DNA from: Symbiodinium natans
Taxonomy: Eukaryota > Sar > Dinophyceae > Suessiales > Symbiodiniaceae
NCBI GenBank assembly: GCA_905221605.1
Contig: CAJNDS010002399.1
Coordinates: forward strand, 381,513 to 445,512
Length of the DNA: 64,000 nucleotides
Direction of reading: 5' to 3'
Numbering within the stretch: position 1 is the stretch's first letter; every line of letters starts with the position of its first letter. Positions 58,901 to 63,960 of the stretch are shown one piece after another. A model generated the notes under the pieces. The model saw nothing but the letters and a program-made list of their open reading frames with translations, searched no databases and was not told the origin of the DNA. The position numbers and the translations under genes are program-made.

Positions 58901-61497
58901 AGGTTTGGTGGTTAGGGCTTGGGGTTTCGGGTCCAGGGCTTATGGGCTGCAGACAATATAAGCCACGAATGCTACATCCTGAGTCTGATCCTAAACCCCG
59001 AACCCTGAACTCTGAACCCTCGCCCTAAACCCTAAACCCTAAACCCTAAACCCTAAACCCTAAACCCTAAACCCTAAACCCTAAACCCTAAACCCTAAAC
59101 CCTAAACCCTAAACGGGGCACCATTGCTAGTCAGGGATTTGGGGCTCCGGGTGTCGCATTCAGAGTTGAGGGCTGAAGGGTTTAGGGTTTAGGGTTTAGG
59201 GTTTAGGGTTTAGGGTTTAGGGTTTAGGGGCAGAAGGTTCCGAGTTTCTAGTTCGAAGGTCCCTTAAACCCTGAACCCTAATCTTTAATCTCTATACCCT
59301 AAAGCCCGTTCCGAGAATGAGGTCTTGGGCGGAAAGCACCGCTGGAATGAGATGCTTTTCCACGCAGCTTGGCGCAAGCCGGTACTCCCCCAACGGGTTT
59401 AAGAGTTCAAGGGTTCGAAAGCTTTAGGGTTTCAGGGTTTAAAGATGTAAGGGAGTAAGGGTTTTGAGGGTTTAGGATTTAGGGTTTAGGGTTTAGGGTT
59501 CGGGGTGCACGGCTTGGGGTTTGAGGTTGAGGCCTTTTTGCCCCTCCGCTTTGTCTGAGGTTCCGGAGCTTCATGGGTGCCATAACCATTATAATTGCCT
59601 CAAGAAAGGATTGAGGGTTTAGGTTTTGTAGGGTAATTACAGGGTATAGGGCGTAGGGTTCGGGGGTTCGGGGGTTCGGGGGTTCGGGGGTTCGGGGGTT
59701 CGGGGGTTCGGGGGTTCGGGGGTTCGGGGGTTCGGGGGTTCGGGGGTTCGGGGGTTCGGGGTTCGGGGTTTGGGGTTTGGGGTTTGGGGTTTGGGGTTTA
59801 GGGCGCTGCGCTGCTTTCAGAATGCGGCGTTGTTCCTCGGCAGTTTGTCGCCGAACCCTGAACCGTCAACCCAAGCCCCTAAAACCTGAACCCCGAAAAC
59901 CCTAAGCCCCCAAACCCTAAACCCTCTAGACTCCTAAACCCTATAGACCCACAAACCCTGGACCTTACACCAAAGAACGACCTAACCCACCAAACCCTAA
60001 ACCCCCAACCCTAAACCCTAAGCCCTAAGCCCTAAGCCCTAAGCCCTAAGCCCTAAGCCCTAAGCCCTAAACCCTGACCCTTCTCGACCTTGTGCCCAAG
60101 AGCGACCTCACGAGGACGTGCACCACGCCTTCCCCAACGCGGTGGGCACGCTGAGCCAGCGTGGCCGCTTCCATGGATGGGCCGCCCTGGCGCAAGGGTT
60201 TAGGGTTAGGGGTTTAGGGTTAGGAGTTTGGGGTTAGGGTTTAGGGTTTAGGGTTTAGGGTTGAAGGTTTGGGGTTCAGGGTTCAGGGTTTAGGGTTCAG
60301 GGTTTAGAGAGTTTAGAGTTTATCGTGCTGGCTCTTAGTAGGGAATGAGGGGAATGAAGGGAGGTATTTAATTATATTGGGGGGATATAAGAAGCCTCTC
60401 TCTCTCTCTCTCTCTGATTCCCTACAACCACCGGTTTATGGGATAGGGTTCAAGGTTGGGGTTGTAAACCCTAAACCCTAAACCCTAAACCCTAAACCCT
60501 AAACCCTAAACCCTAAGGGTTCCGAAGCATGGGTTGTCTGGGGTATATAAGGGTATATAAGGGGGCGGCCATGGGAGGTCCCATACTAAGCGACCATGTA
60601 ACTGCCCTAAGATGAAAGCCCCATCAACACCGCCACCCGCCCCATCCAACCACCTCTCCGTAAGCACCACAGATTTCCGGGACCCCTCAATCCCCGCAAC
60701 CCTGACCCCCTTGACATCCTCTATAGTTACAGTTGCTATCGTCGAGTGTATGCTGTAAGGGTTCCCATATTGGCGCGCGTTTATATGGAAAGTGCAGGTA
60801 CTCGTCCCTAAACCCTGAACCCTAAACCCTAAACCCTAAAGACCCCACATGTCACCCAGGAGAAGGTGCACGACGCTGCGGCAGAGGTGCTCCATCGCGG
60901 CCTCTGGAAGCCCAACGGCCACTCCTCTTAGGGTTTAGGGTAGGGTTTATGGTTAGGGTTTAGGGTTTAGGGTTTAGGGTTGAGGGTTGAGGGTTGAGGG
61001 TTTAGGGTTTCGGGTTTAGGGCCCTAAACCCGAAACCCTAAACCGTCAACCCTAAACCCCTCTCAGGGTCTAGGAGGGGGGGGAGTTAGGGTTTAGGGCT
61101 TAGGGTTTCCGGGTCTAGGGCTGCCGGGCTGGTTGTGGATTCAGGGTTTCGGGGGCCTTTCAGCCCTCCGGGTTAGAGGGCTTTAGAGGGCTTTCGGGTT
61201 TTTGGACTCTAGGGCCTCCTCTTCCACTTCATAACACAGACCAAGTCCCCCCCCACATCCCCCAGGTAGGGTTTGTAGTTTGTAGGAGGGGGTTTGGGGG
61301 GCGTGAAGTTCACGTGAAGGTTTTAGGGTTTGGGGGGAGTGGTGCTTTGGGATTTCAGAAGTTTTGAGGAGGGTTCAGGGGCGGGTTGTGCTGTAGGGGT
61401 GTATAGAGACGTTGTCATGCCATCCTGAGGCGACGAAGAGACGCAAATGCAGAAGACCCAGAGGAAGCGCTCCCTGATGATGAAGCAGGGCAAGTGA
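38350..61497 (+). CDS. Gene A: large many-exon gene, unknown repeat-containing protein
   Basis: Over 30 short exons on one strand across 23 kb. The 5' chain (38350 to 41615, seven exons), a middle chain (45924, 46602, 48075, 48973) and the 3' chain (52189 to 61497, fifteen exons) each join in frame; links between the chains are less certain. Fourteen introns in the 3' chain use GC (8), GT (3) and GA (3) donors. The protein begins MATNAPLLGG and ends MMKQGK. It is rich in Trp and repeats two motifs: SLPW-x-EF (51687, 57902) and W-x-KP/WKP (51673, 52716, 54319, 59322, 60860). Several hydrophobic segments could be membrane-spanning. I know no family with this pattern. A second copy starts at 63529. 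Confidence 0.6.
38437..38642. repeat. TTTAGGG array, about 29 units (longest in the window)
   Basis: Almost perfect run in the first intron of gene A, with one GGGTTAGGG irregularity at 38458-38466. Confidence 0.97.
38993..39198. repeat. CCCTAAA array with minor variants
   Basis: Fills the 3' part of gene A intron 1. Together with the TTTAGGG array at the 5' part it forms complementary intron ends. Confidence 0.96.
39218..39272 (+). CDS. Gene A exon 2
   Basis: Acceptor CCGAG; KQAHSKASIFYGADEYLE; GA donor. Almost identical to 63850-63904 in copy B, confirming exon limits. Confidence 0.75.
39990..40034 (+). CDS. Gene A exon 3
   Basis: Acceptor GTCCCAG; ELKKKLGSPTRLRNI; GA donor. Confidence 0.6.
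40343..40481. repeat. CCCTAAA array between 43-bp direct repeats
   Basis: 139-bp telomeric tract. The 43 bp before it (40300-40342, core GTGTCTGCTAGGACCCAGAG) recur with one mismatch right after it (40482-40524). Confidence 0.95.
40572..40610 (+). CDS. Gene A exon 4
   Basis: Acceptor CTGTAG; GGYNYLQKHLKIL; donor GTACAC. Confidence 0.6.
40671..40708 (+). CDS. Gene A exon 5
   Basis: Acceptor TCATGCAG; KPWSNILIGAHR; strong donor GTAAGG. The 60-bp intron 4 is one of the shortest. Confidence 0.6.
40984..41033 (+). CDS. Gene A exon 6
   Basis: Acceptor CCGAG, as in exon 2; KYAHDHEIAAMKNLLP; donor GTGGGC. Confidence 0.6.
41077..41224. repeat. CCCTCAA array passing into CCCTAAA
   Basis: Six CCCTCAA units then about 14 CCCTAAA/CCCTAAG units. 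Confidence 0.95.
41342..41496. mobile_element. Palindromic element family 4, full copy
   Basis: Begins GGGTAGTTACATGG and ends GTGAAACTACCCT, with TATATACCCTATA in the centre and GGGCCC blocks. Related copies lie at 51884-52026, 60522-60612 and 6156-6352. Confidence 0.65.
41551..41615 (+). CDS. Gene A exon 7
   Basis: Acceptor TTATTCCAG, perfect donor GTAAGT; frame FIICSWGNPEYEASNLSYRP by phase. Confidence 0.6.
41814..42004 (+). CDS. Gene A probable exon with telomeric acceptor
   Basis: Open frame with FVNFDDPKPREDLHSVDRLK and DSACAFKREPDLTQLDVDFL, donor GTAGTT or further right. Upstream acceptors are only the AGs of the TTTAGGG tract. Using the AG one unit back gives the phase required by exon 7. 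Confidence 0.45.
42033..42171. repeat. CCCTAAA array, about 19 units
   Basis: Nearly perfect run. Confidence 0.96.
42412..42490 (+). CDS. Gene A probable exon
   Basis: Acceptor GCCGCAG; ENDPNAAGVGESKDKMLKVE then KNNEN; GA or GT donor. Confidence 0.5.
42745..42844. mobile_element. MITE-like element family 1, copy b
   Basis: GGGATGTCCCCCC to GAGGGGAACATCC with inner arms AGTCCTGAATAGG and TTATTAAGGACGG. Confidence 0.7.
42925..43135. repeat. GA-rich microsatellite (GAGAGAGT)n
   Basis: About 210 bp of GAGA with a regular GAGAGAGT 8-mer in the right half. Open frames of alternating Arg/Glu are artefacts. Confidence 0.95.
43136..43589. other. Intronic stretch, GGTTTTGGGG-like repeats
   Basis: G-rich degenerate repeats to 43240 and an open + frame at about 43300-43400 (SCVMLQVSMYLCVRSSGGRG) that could be an exon but has no clear splice sites. 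Confidence 0.35.
43590..43680 (+). CDS. Gene A probable exon
   Basis: Acceptor TGCGCAG; ELEDQPALPNTQQARPYAAK then LGASRQLKNE; donor GTCCCT. Confidence 0.5.
43681..44640. other. Intronic telomeric variants
   Basis: CCCTAAA and CCCTAAG tracts, a decayed CCCTAAG block (43780-43920) and TTTAGGG/CTTAGGG blocks (44545-44630). No exon seen. Confidence 0.45.
44641..44777. mobile_element. MITE-like element family 3, copy b
   Basis: Termini GTTCTTAAGGGGGGGAGG and CCTCCTCCCTTAAGAAC are inverted. Interior with CTCCCTAAAGCTCCC and GGTACC. Confidence 0.65.
44974..45074. mobile_element. MITE-like element family 2, copy a
   Basis: Starts GGACCACATGAACC, ends GGTTCATGTGGTCC (perfect 14-bp inverted ends). 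The 101-bp copy is the inverse of 45241-45339. Confidence 0.75.
45084..45183 (+). CDS. Gene A probable exon between two inverted elements
   Basis: Acceptor TTCTAAG; DSAQDLRSVLRVISLEEVHV then ALLLRVAKAASDE; GA donor possible. Confidence 0.5.
45241..45339. mobile_element. MITE-like element family 2, copy b (inverted)
   Basis: Reverse complement of the element at 44974-45074, nearly identical over its whole length. Confidence 0.75.
45365..45735 (+). CDS. Coding-like block with one in-frame TGA
   Basis: One frame runs MEDYPADGGVSSLSCSPNEQ, then ERIARAIALCERLIVDCDNM, then a TGA at 45599-45601, then ESRNLPPGHVHAEEGSHLLF and VEAARNMRKKFHED to TAA. Either an intron removes the TGA or this is a decayed or separate small gene. 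It lies inside gene A in the same direction. Confidence 0.4.
45924..45982 (+). CDS. Gene A exon (middle chain 1)
   Basis: Acceptor GAGCAAG; FLFTKITPEQMMYMRLCNP; donor GTAAAC. It joins in phase to 46602. Confidence 0.6.
46602..46657 (+). CDS. Gene A exon (middle chain 2)
   Basis: Acceptor CCGCAAG; LRWNVLTFIFVAQCTMIA; GC donor GCCCGGTTGGG. Hydrophobic, possibly membrane-spanning. It resembles the exon at 58671, including the donor sequence. Confidence 0.6.
46686..46754. repeat. TTTAGGG array, 10 units
   Basis: Perfect array at the 5' part of this gene A intron. Confidence 0.96.
46755..48074. other. Long gene A intron with an ambiguous island
   Basis: Telomeric tracts plus a GC-rich block at 47690-47940. 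That block is open on both strands (+ frame GDDAAAGTEDAEQVLHDGRP; - frame YVDAGIFSGAKVNADVRAAI). It has reversed polarity (TTTAGGG left, CCCTAAA right) and is not needed to join the neighbouring exons. It may be a nested or unrelated gene piece. Confidence 0.4.
48075..48138 (+). CDS. Gene A exon (middle chain 3)
   Basis: Acceptor ATTTGAG; VLYCGALALFPDMWWTCPLG then C; strong donor GTATGT. Hydrophobic, Trp-rich. Confidence 0.65.
48171..48273. repeat. TTTTAGGG 8-mer array
   Basis: About ten uniform 8-base units within heptamer ends. Confidence 0.95.
48773..48950. repeat. CCCTAAA array, 25 units
   Basis: Perfect run of about 178 bp ending shortly before the next exon. Confidence 0.97.
48973..49035 (+). 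CDS. Gene A exon (middle chain 4)
   Basis: Acceptor GTTCCAG; TLCFGIPCHGWHSEAFSLLH; joins the previous exon through a split Ser codon. Donor uncertain. Confidence 0.6.
49036..49821. other. Intron with element family 1 copy
   Basis: Contains G-rich variants at 49045-49130, AT-richer DNA at 49380-49630 and the MITE-like element at 49636-49735. Confidence 0.5.
49636..49735. mobile_element. MITE-like element family 1, copy c
   Basis: GAGATGTTCCGCC to GGTGAACATCCCAA with inner arms ACAGTCCTTAATAGGGAT and ATCCCTCTTAAGAACTGT. Confidence 0.7.
49822..49873 (+). CDS. Gene A exon
   Basis: Acceptor GGCCAAG; FSYVAIQQIYIDHDVAL; GC donor. Joins in phase to 50894. Confidence 0.6.
50701..50729. repeat. C homopolymer, 29 bases
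   Basis: Unbroken C run inside the intron. Confidence 0.9.
50894..50975 (+). CDS. Gene A exon
   Basis: Acceptor TATCAG; VMHGATFPVYEFQKFLTHPP then AGFDWGT; donor GTGGAA (the phase with the next exon is unresolved). Confidence 0.55.
51673..51750 (+). CDS. Gene A exon with SLPWEEF motif
   Basis: WKPRFADFFSLPWEEFVLEH then NRRPN; acceptor TTCCAAG or GCCCAG; GC donor. Related to the exon at 57902. Confidence 0.6.
51884..52026. mobile_element. Palindromic element family 4, copy
   Basis: AAGGGTAGTTACATGGTCCC to GGGACCATGGAAC, with a GTATATAAGGGG centre. Confidence 0.6.
52189..52266 (+). CDS. Gene A 3' chain exon 1
   Basis: Acceptor CAGCCAG; NVDRHHASTVDLLIQGEFGW then DPEDLP; GC donor (GCCATT). Confidence 0.65.
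52276..52335. repeat. TTTAGGG array, 8 units
   Basis: Starts ten bases after the exon end. Confidence 0.96.
52716..52801 (+). CDS. Gene A 3' chain exon 2
   Basis: Acceptor CAAAG; QEEEEFHYALQQWAGPWSSN then WYKPPGRE; GA donor. Confidence 0.65.
52936..52981. repeat. G homopolymer, 32 + 13 bases with one T
   Basis: G runs 52936-52967 and 52969-52981. Confidence 0.9.
53231..53589. repeat. Insertion of about 309 bp between 25-bp direct repeats at an exon start
   Basis: The 25 bp around the exon start (core GAGGTACCTCCTGACGGTTC) occur identically at 53231-53255 and 53565-53589. The insert itself carries a second, imperfect direct repeat (GCCGAGGAGCCG blocks at about 53297 and 53534) around a dispersed-repeat piece beginning CTTGGTAGCCCAGCGGTACC. 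Confidence 0.8.
53571..53673 (+). CDS. Gene A 3' chain exon 3
   Basis: Acceptor CTTTGAG; YLLTVPFIPIIHFFGLNDTG then SLFALEWWMHFPDT; GC donor. Hydrophobic start. Confidence 0.7.
53733..53841. repeat. TTTATTGGGG 10-mer array
   Basis: About ten units; a telomere-like but longer unit. Confidence 0.9.
54319..54392 (+). CDS. Gene A 3' chain exon 4
   Basis: Acceptor CGTCCACAG; DEGAGGKCNKEFWSKPHGRF then SKET; strong donor GTAAGA. W-x-KP motif. Confidence 0.7.
54955..55003 (+). CDS. Gene A 3' chain exon 5
   Basis: Acceptor AATATCAG; WVPRRVKHNSFVLSCW; GC donor. Confidence 0.65.
55300..55345 (+). CDS. Gene A 3' chain exon 6
   Basis: Acceptor GGCACAG; AYFWLPRGREQRPTE; GC donor GCTTAGGG. Confidence 0.65.
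55346..56147. other. Gene A intron
   Basis: Telomeric tracts at both ends, a G run near 55895-55915 and AT-richer DNA at 55930-56100 with two similar pieces containing CTTGTCAGCGGTTTAGA and CTTGTCAGCTGTTTAGA. Confidence 0.5.
56148..56209 (+). CDS. Gene A 3' chain exon 7
   Basis: Acceptor CCCTCAG; SKACVWLLGTYPLGRPLSDS; GC donor. Confidence 0.65.
56568..56579 (+). CDS. Gene A 3' chain microexon, 12 nt (tentative)
   Basis: TCTTCGCAG acceptor, CGT GAG CTG CAG (RELQ), donor GTGAGG. Both splice sites look strong and the phase fits on both sides. Skipping it would also keep frame. Confidence 0.45.
57074..57126 (+). CDS. Gene A 3' chain exon 9
   Basis: Acceptor TTCGTAAG; VSFFARCGFSAAWPLGT; GA donor (GATCCAG) needed to join the next exon in frame; a GTAACT donor nearby would shift it. 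Confidence 0.6.
57902..57956 (+). CDS. Gene A 3' chain exon 10 with SLPWNEF motif
   Basis: Acceptor AACAAAG; MFITNFTHSLPWNEFLAQ; GA donor. CAGGACC occurs both here and at the next exon start. Confidence 0.65.
57957..58670. other. Gene A intron with CCCCAAA array and C18A18 run
   Basis: A uniform CCCCAAA array of about 16 units at 58435-58547, then C18 (58549-58566) and A18 (58567-58584). The reverse-strand frame with repeated FGVWGLG is an artefact. Confidence 0.8.
58671..58718 (+). CDS. Gene A 3' chain exon 11
   Basis: Acceptor CCTTCAG; DPGRTWPCLHNIMALA; GC donor GCCCGGTTGGG, as at 46658. Confidence 0.65.
59025..59114. repeat. CCCTAAA array, 13 units
   Basis: Perfect run in the intron 3' half. 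Confidence 0.96.
59322..59381 (+). CDS. Gene A 3' chain exon 12
   Basis: Acceptor AATGAG; VLGGKHRWNEMLFHAAWRKP; donor GTACTC. Confidence 0.7.
59657..59761. repeat. GGGGGTTC 8-mer array
   Basis: About 13 uniform units. Confidence 0.95.
60008..60070. repeat. CCCTAAG array
   Basis: Eight uniform CCCTAAG units. Confidence 0.95.
60103..60189 (+). CDS. Gene A 3' chain exon 13
   Basis: Acceptor CCAAGAG; RPHEDVHHAFPNAVGTLSQR then GRFHGWAAL; GC donor. Confidence 0.65.
60522..60612. mobile_element. Palindromic element family 4, partial copy
   Basis: GGTTCCGAAGCATGGG, GTATATAAGGG centre, ends GACCATGTAACTGCCCT. Its left end adjoins a CCCTAAA tract and is missing. Confidence 0.55.
60860..60917 (+). 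CDS. Gene A 3' chain exon 14
   Basis: Acceptor TCACCCAG; EKVHDAAAEVLHRGLWKPN; GC donor (GCCACT). Confidence 0.65.
60993..61049. repeat. Head-to-head telomeric palindrome
   Basis: TTTAGGG units meet CCCTAAA units at 61021/61022. The 29-bp arms are identical except for one base, including the TTTCGGG variant at the same place in both arms. Confidence 0.9.
61430..61497 (+). CDS. Gene A last exon
   Basis: Acceptor CCTGAG; DEETQMQKTQRKRSLMMKQG then K and TGA at 61495-61497. Basic C-terminus. Confidence 0.65.
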
Positions 61498-62419
61498 TGG
61501 CAGAAGGGGGGGTTTGGTCTCTAGGGTTTAGGGTTCAGGGTTCAGGTTTAGAGTTTAGGATTTAGGGCGTTTGGTCTGCGACTTTTGGATCACTGGCCCA
61601 CGTCTGGGATCGTTCGGCAGGCTCTTGTCCTCAAGAGCGCCTGGATTTGGCGGCTGTTCCCCAGAAGCTGCCCATCATGGGCCGCTTGCAGCCTCCCTAT
61701 CTCGTTTAATCTTACCTGGGTGGGCTGGGAGCTTGGAGGACTCTGTCATCGTGGGGTAGCATTTTGCATTTTTCAGGGCACTAAAGCTCAATCAGGAATA
61801 GAAAGTTCTATTTTGAAAATTATCCCAAGCACGAACTAGAGGAGAGTCGTAGCTTGTCAGAGCTTTAGCTAGTAACCCGGGCACCGGATGTGGGCTCTAG
61901 CGCCGCCCTTCATCCTCCTTGGCCAGGTCTCAGCCCATCTAGGCACTCTGTGGGTCGGGACGTAACGATCCCACAGGGGACTCGCACAGCTTTGAAAAAG
62001 TGTCCCGCTAGGGTTTAGGGTTTAGGGGTTGAGGGTTTAGGGTTTAGGGTTTAGGGTTTAGGGGTTGAGGGTTTACGGTTTAGGGTTGCTTTGAAAGAAG
62101 TTTCCCGGTGCGCCAGCCCTTCTGAATGGCCTCGACCGACGCATGGTGCGTGAGGGGCGGCACATAACTTAATCCGTAGGCCCTTGAGACTTTTTTACTT
62201 TTTTTCTTGTCCCTTTATTGGGCTTTAGGGGGTCATATTCAGGAGTATTTGTTCAGAGCGTTCTAAGGGGCATCCTCGTTTGAATAAGCACTCGTTTGCA
62301 GGTAGGTGTTGTTTTGAGTCAGGGGGACCATCATTCCTAAACAGCAAGCCTCTGTCGGTATGTCCTTGGGATCCTTCTCGAGGACTTCCCCGTGTACAGA
62401 CAACACTAACCCTAAACCC

Positions 62420-62531
62420 TAAACCAACAAGCCCGAAGCCCTAAACCCTGAATCCCTCAGTCTCTCAAATCACCCTAAACCAACAAGCCCTAAGCCCTAA
62501 ACCCTGAATCCCTCAGTCTCTCAAATCACCC
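62420..62531. repeat. Tandem duplication, two 56-bp units
   Basis: Unit begins TAAACCAACAAGCCC and ends CTCAAATCACCC; the copies differ at about one base. Confidence 0.9.
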
Positions 62532-63176
62532 TTCGCAAGCCAAAGGCCCTAAACCCTAAACCCTACACCTACAACCCCACTGAAACCCTTAAACTCTGCC
62601 CAAGCACTGAAACCCCAGACCTTAAACCCGAAATCGTAAACCCTAAACCCTGAACCCTAAACCCTAAACCCTAAACCCTAAACCCTAAACCCTAAACCCT
62701 AAACCCACTTACACGTCTTCATCCCCTATGTTTTCGGCTCTAGGGCTTAGGGTTAGGCCAGTTTTTCGGGTTGGGGGGTTTAGGATATTGAGTTCATTTT
62801 TTAGGGCTTAGGGTGTAGGCTGTTGGGGTTTCAGGGGTTTATGGTTTCAGGATTTGTTGGGTTCTTAGGGGTTTAGGTTTCAGGGTTTCTGGGGGTGTCG
62901 TAGGTGGACCCTAAACCCTAAACCTTAACCCCTAAACCCTAAACCTTAAACACTAAACCCTGAACGCTAAACCCTAAACTAGGAGTTGAGGATTTGGGGC
63001 TTAGGGTTGAAAAGCCCGAAACCCCGAGACCTTTAACCCGCCCAGGGACTTATAACCTAGGTTTTGAAAGGGACTTAGAACCTAAGTGCGAAGTACGGGT
63101 TCTTGAATGGACTGAGGACCTAAGCTAGAAGTATGGTTTGTCTAAGGGACCTGCCTGAGTAACTGCGAATTATAGA

Positions 63177-63354
63177 GCTCTTAAGGGAGGGGCGGTTCTG
63201 AGGGGGTATGTAACCCAAGGTTCCCTAATGCTCCCCACTACTCCCTAAAGGATTCCTAAGCTTCCCTGAGCTTCCCTAAGGTTCCCTAAGGTTCCCTAAG
63301 GTTCCCTAAGGTTCCCTAGGTACCTACCCCCCATGAACCTCCCTCCCTTAAGAT
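63177..63354. mobile_element. MITE-like element family 3, copy c
   Basis: Termini GCTCTTAAGGGAGGGG and CCTCCCTCCCTTAAGATC. The interior holds five or six tandem TTCCCTAAGG units (63271-63319), an expansion absent from the other copies. Confidence 0.65.
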
Positions 63355-63453
63355 CTCTAGGGTTTAGGGTTTAAAGGGTTTGGGGTTTAGGGTGTAGGGT
63401 TTGGGGTTTAGGGTTTAGGGTTTAGGGTTTAGGGTTTAGGGTTTAGGGTTTAG

Positions 63454-63528
63454 GGCGCGCCCGGAGGTGTCGGCTCAACGCATCGCCTTGTCACAACGTG
63501 TTTTGCCTTTTCGGGGGGGTTCTGCGGG
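63454..63528 (+). promoter_or_regulatory. 5' UTR of gene B
   Basis: Matches 38273-38349. It abuts a TTTAGGG array, whose last TTTAG could serve as acceptor. Confidence 0.45.
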
Positions 63529-63566
63529 ATGGCGACCAACGCCCCTCTCCTGGGAGGAGAGAAGAA
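63529..63566 (+). CDS. Gene B exon 1 (second copy of gene A)
   Basis: MATNAPLLGGEK; GC donor in the same place as in copy A. Confidence 0.65.
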
Positions 63567-63960
63567 GCGTCCCGGGCTGCCTTGGGGTTTAGGGTTTAGG
63601 GTTTGGGGTTTAGGGTTTAGGGTTTAGGGTTTAGGGTTTGGGGTTTGGGGTTTGGGGATTGGGGTTTCGGGCTTCGGGTTTCGGGTTTGGGGTTTTCAAC
63701 CCTAAAACCTTAACCCCCCCACCCTCTACACAATCTCAGTAAACCTTTGAACCCGAGAAGCCTCACGTTAAGCAAAAAAAACCTAAAAACACAAGCCCTT
63801 CCCTTCCTTTCCCTCCCCCCCCCCCCCCTTCCCGCCCCCCAAATCTAAGGAAGCAGGCGCACTCCAAGGCATCTATCTTCTACGGCGCGGATGAGTACCT
63901 TGAGGAGTGAGGTTTAGGGTTAAAGGGTTGCGGGTTTGGATGCACAAACTAACTTTGAGC

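Larger units (their letters stand above)
61498..63453. other. Intergenic spacer between gene A and gene B
   Basis: Unassigned open sequence at 61560-61840, TTTAGGG tracts (62010-62090), a dispersed motif GGTCATATTCAGGA at 62231, a 56-bp tandem duplication at 62420-62531, a CCCTAAA array at 62639-62705, AGAACCTAAG-type repeats at 63040-63150 and element family 3 copy c. Confidence 0.5.

Noticed and set aside
61571-61839. Open frames after the gene A stop
   Set aside because: Two overlapping + frames are open, but there are no splice signals or recognisable motifs; it may be 3' UTR or spacer.
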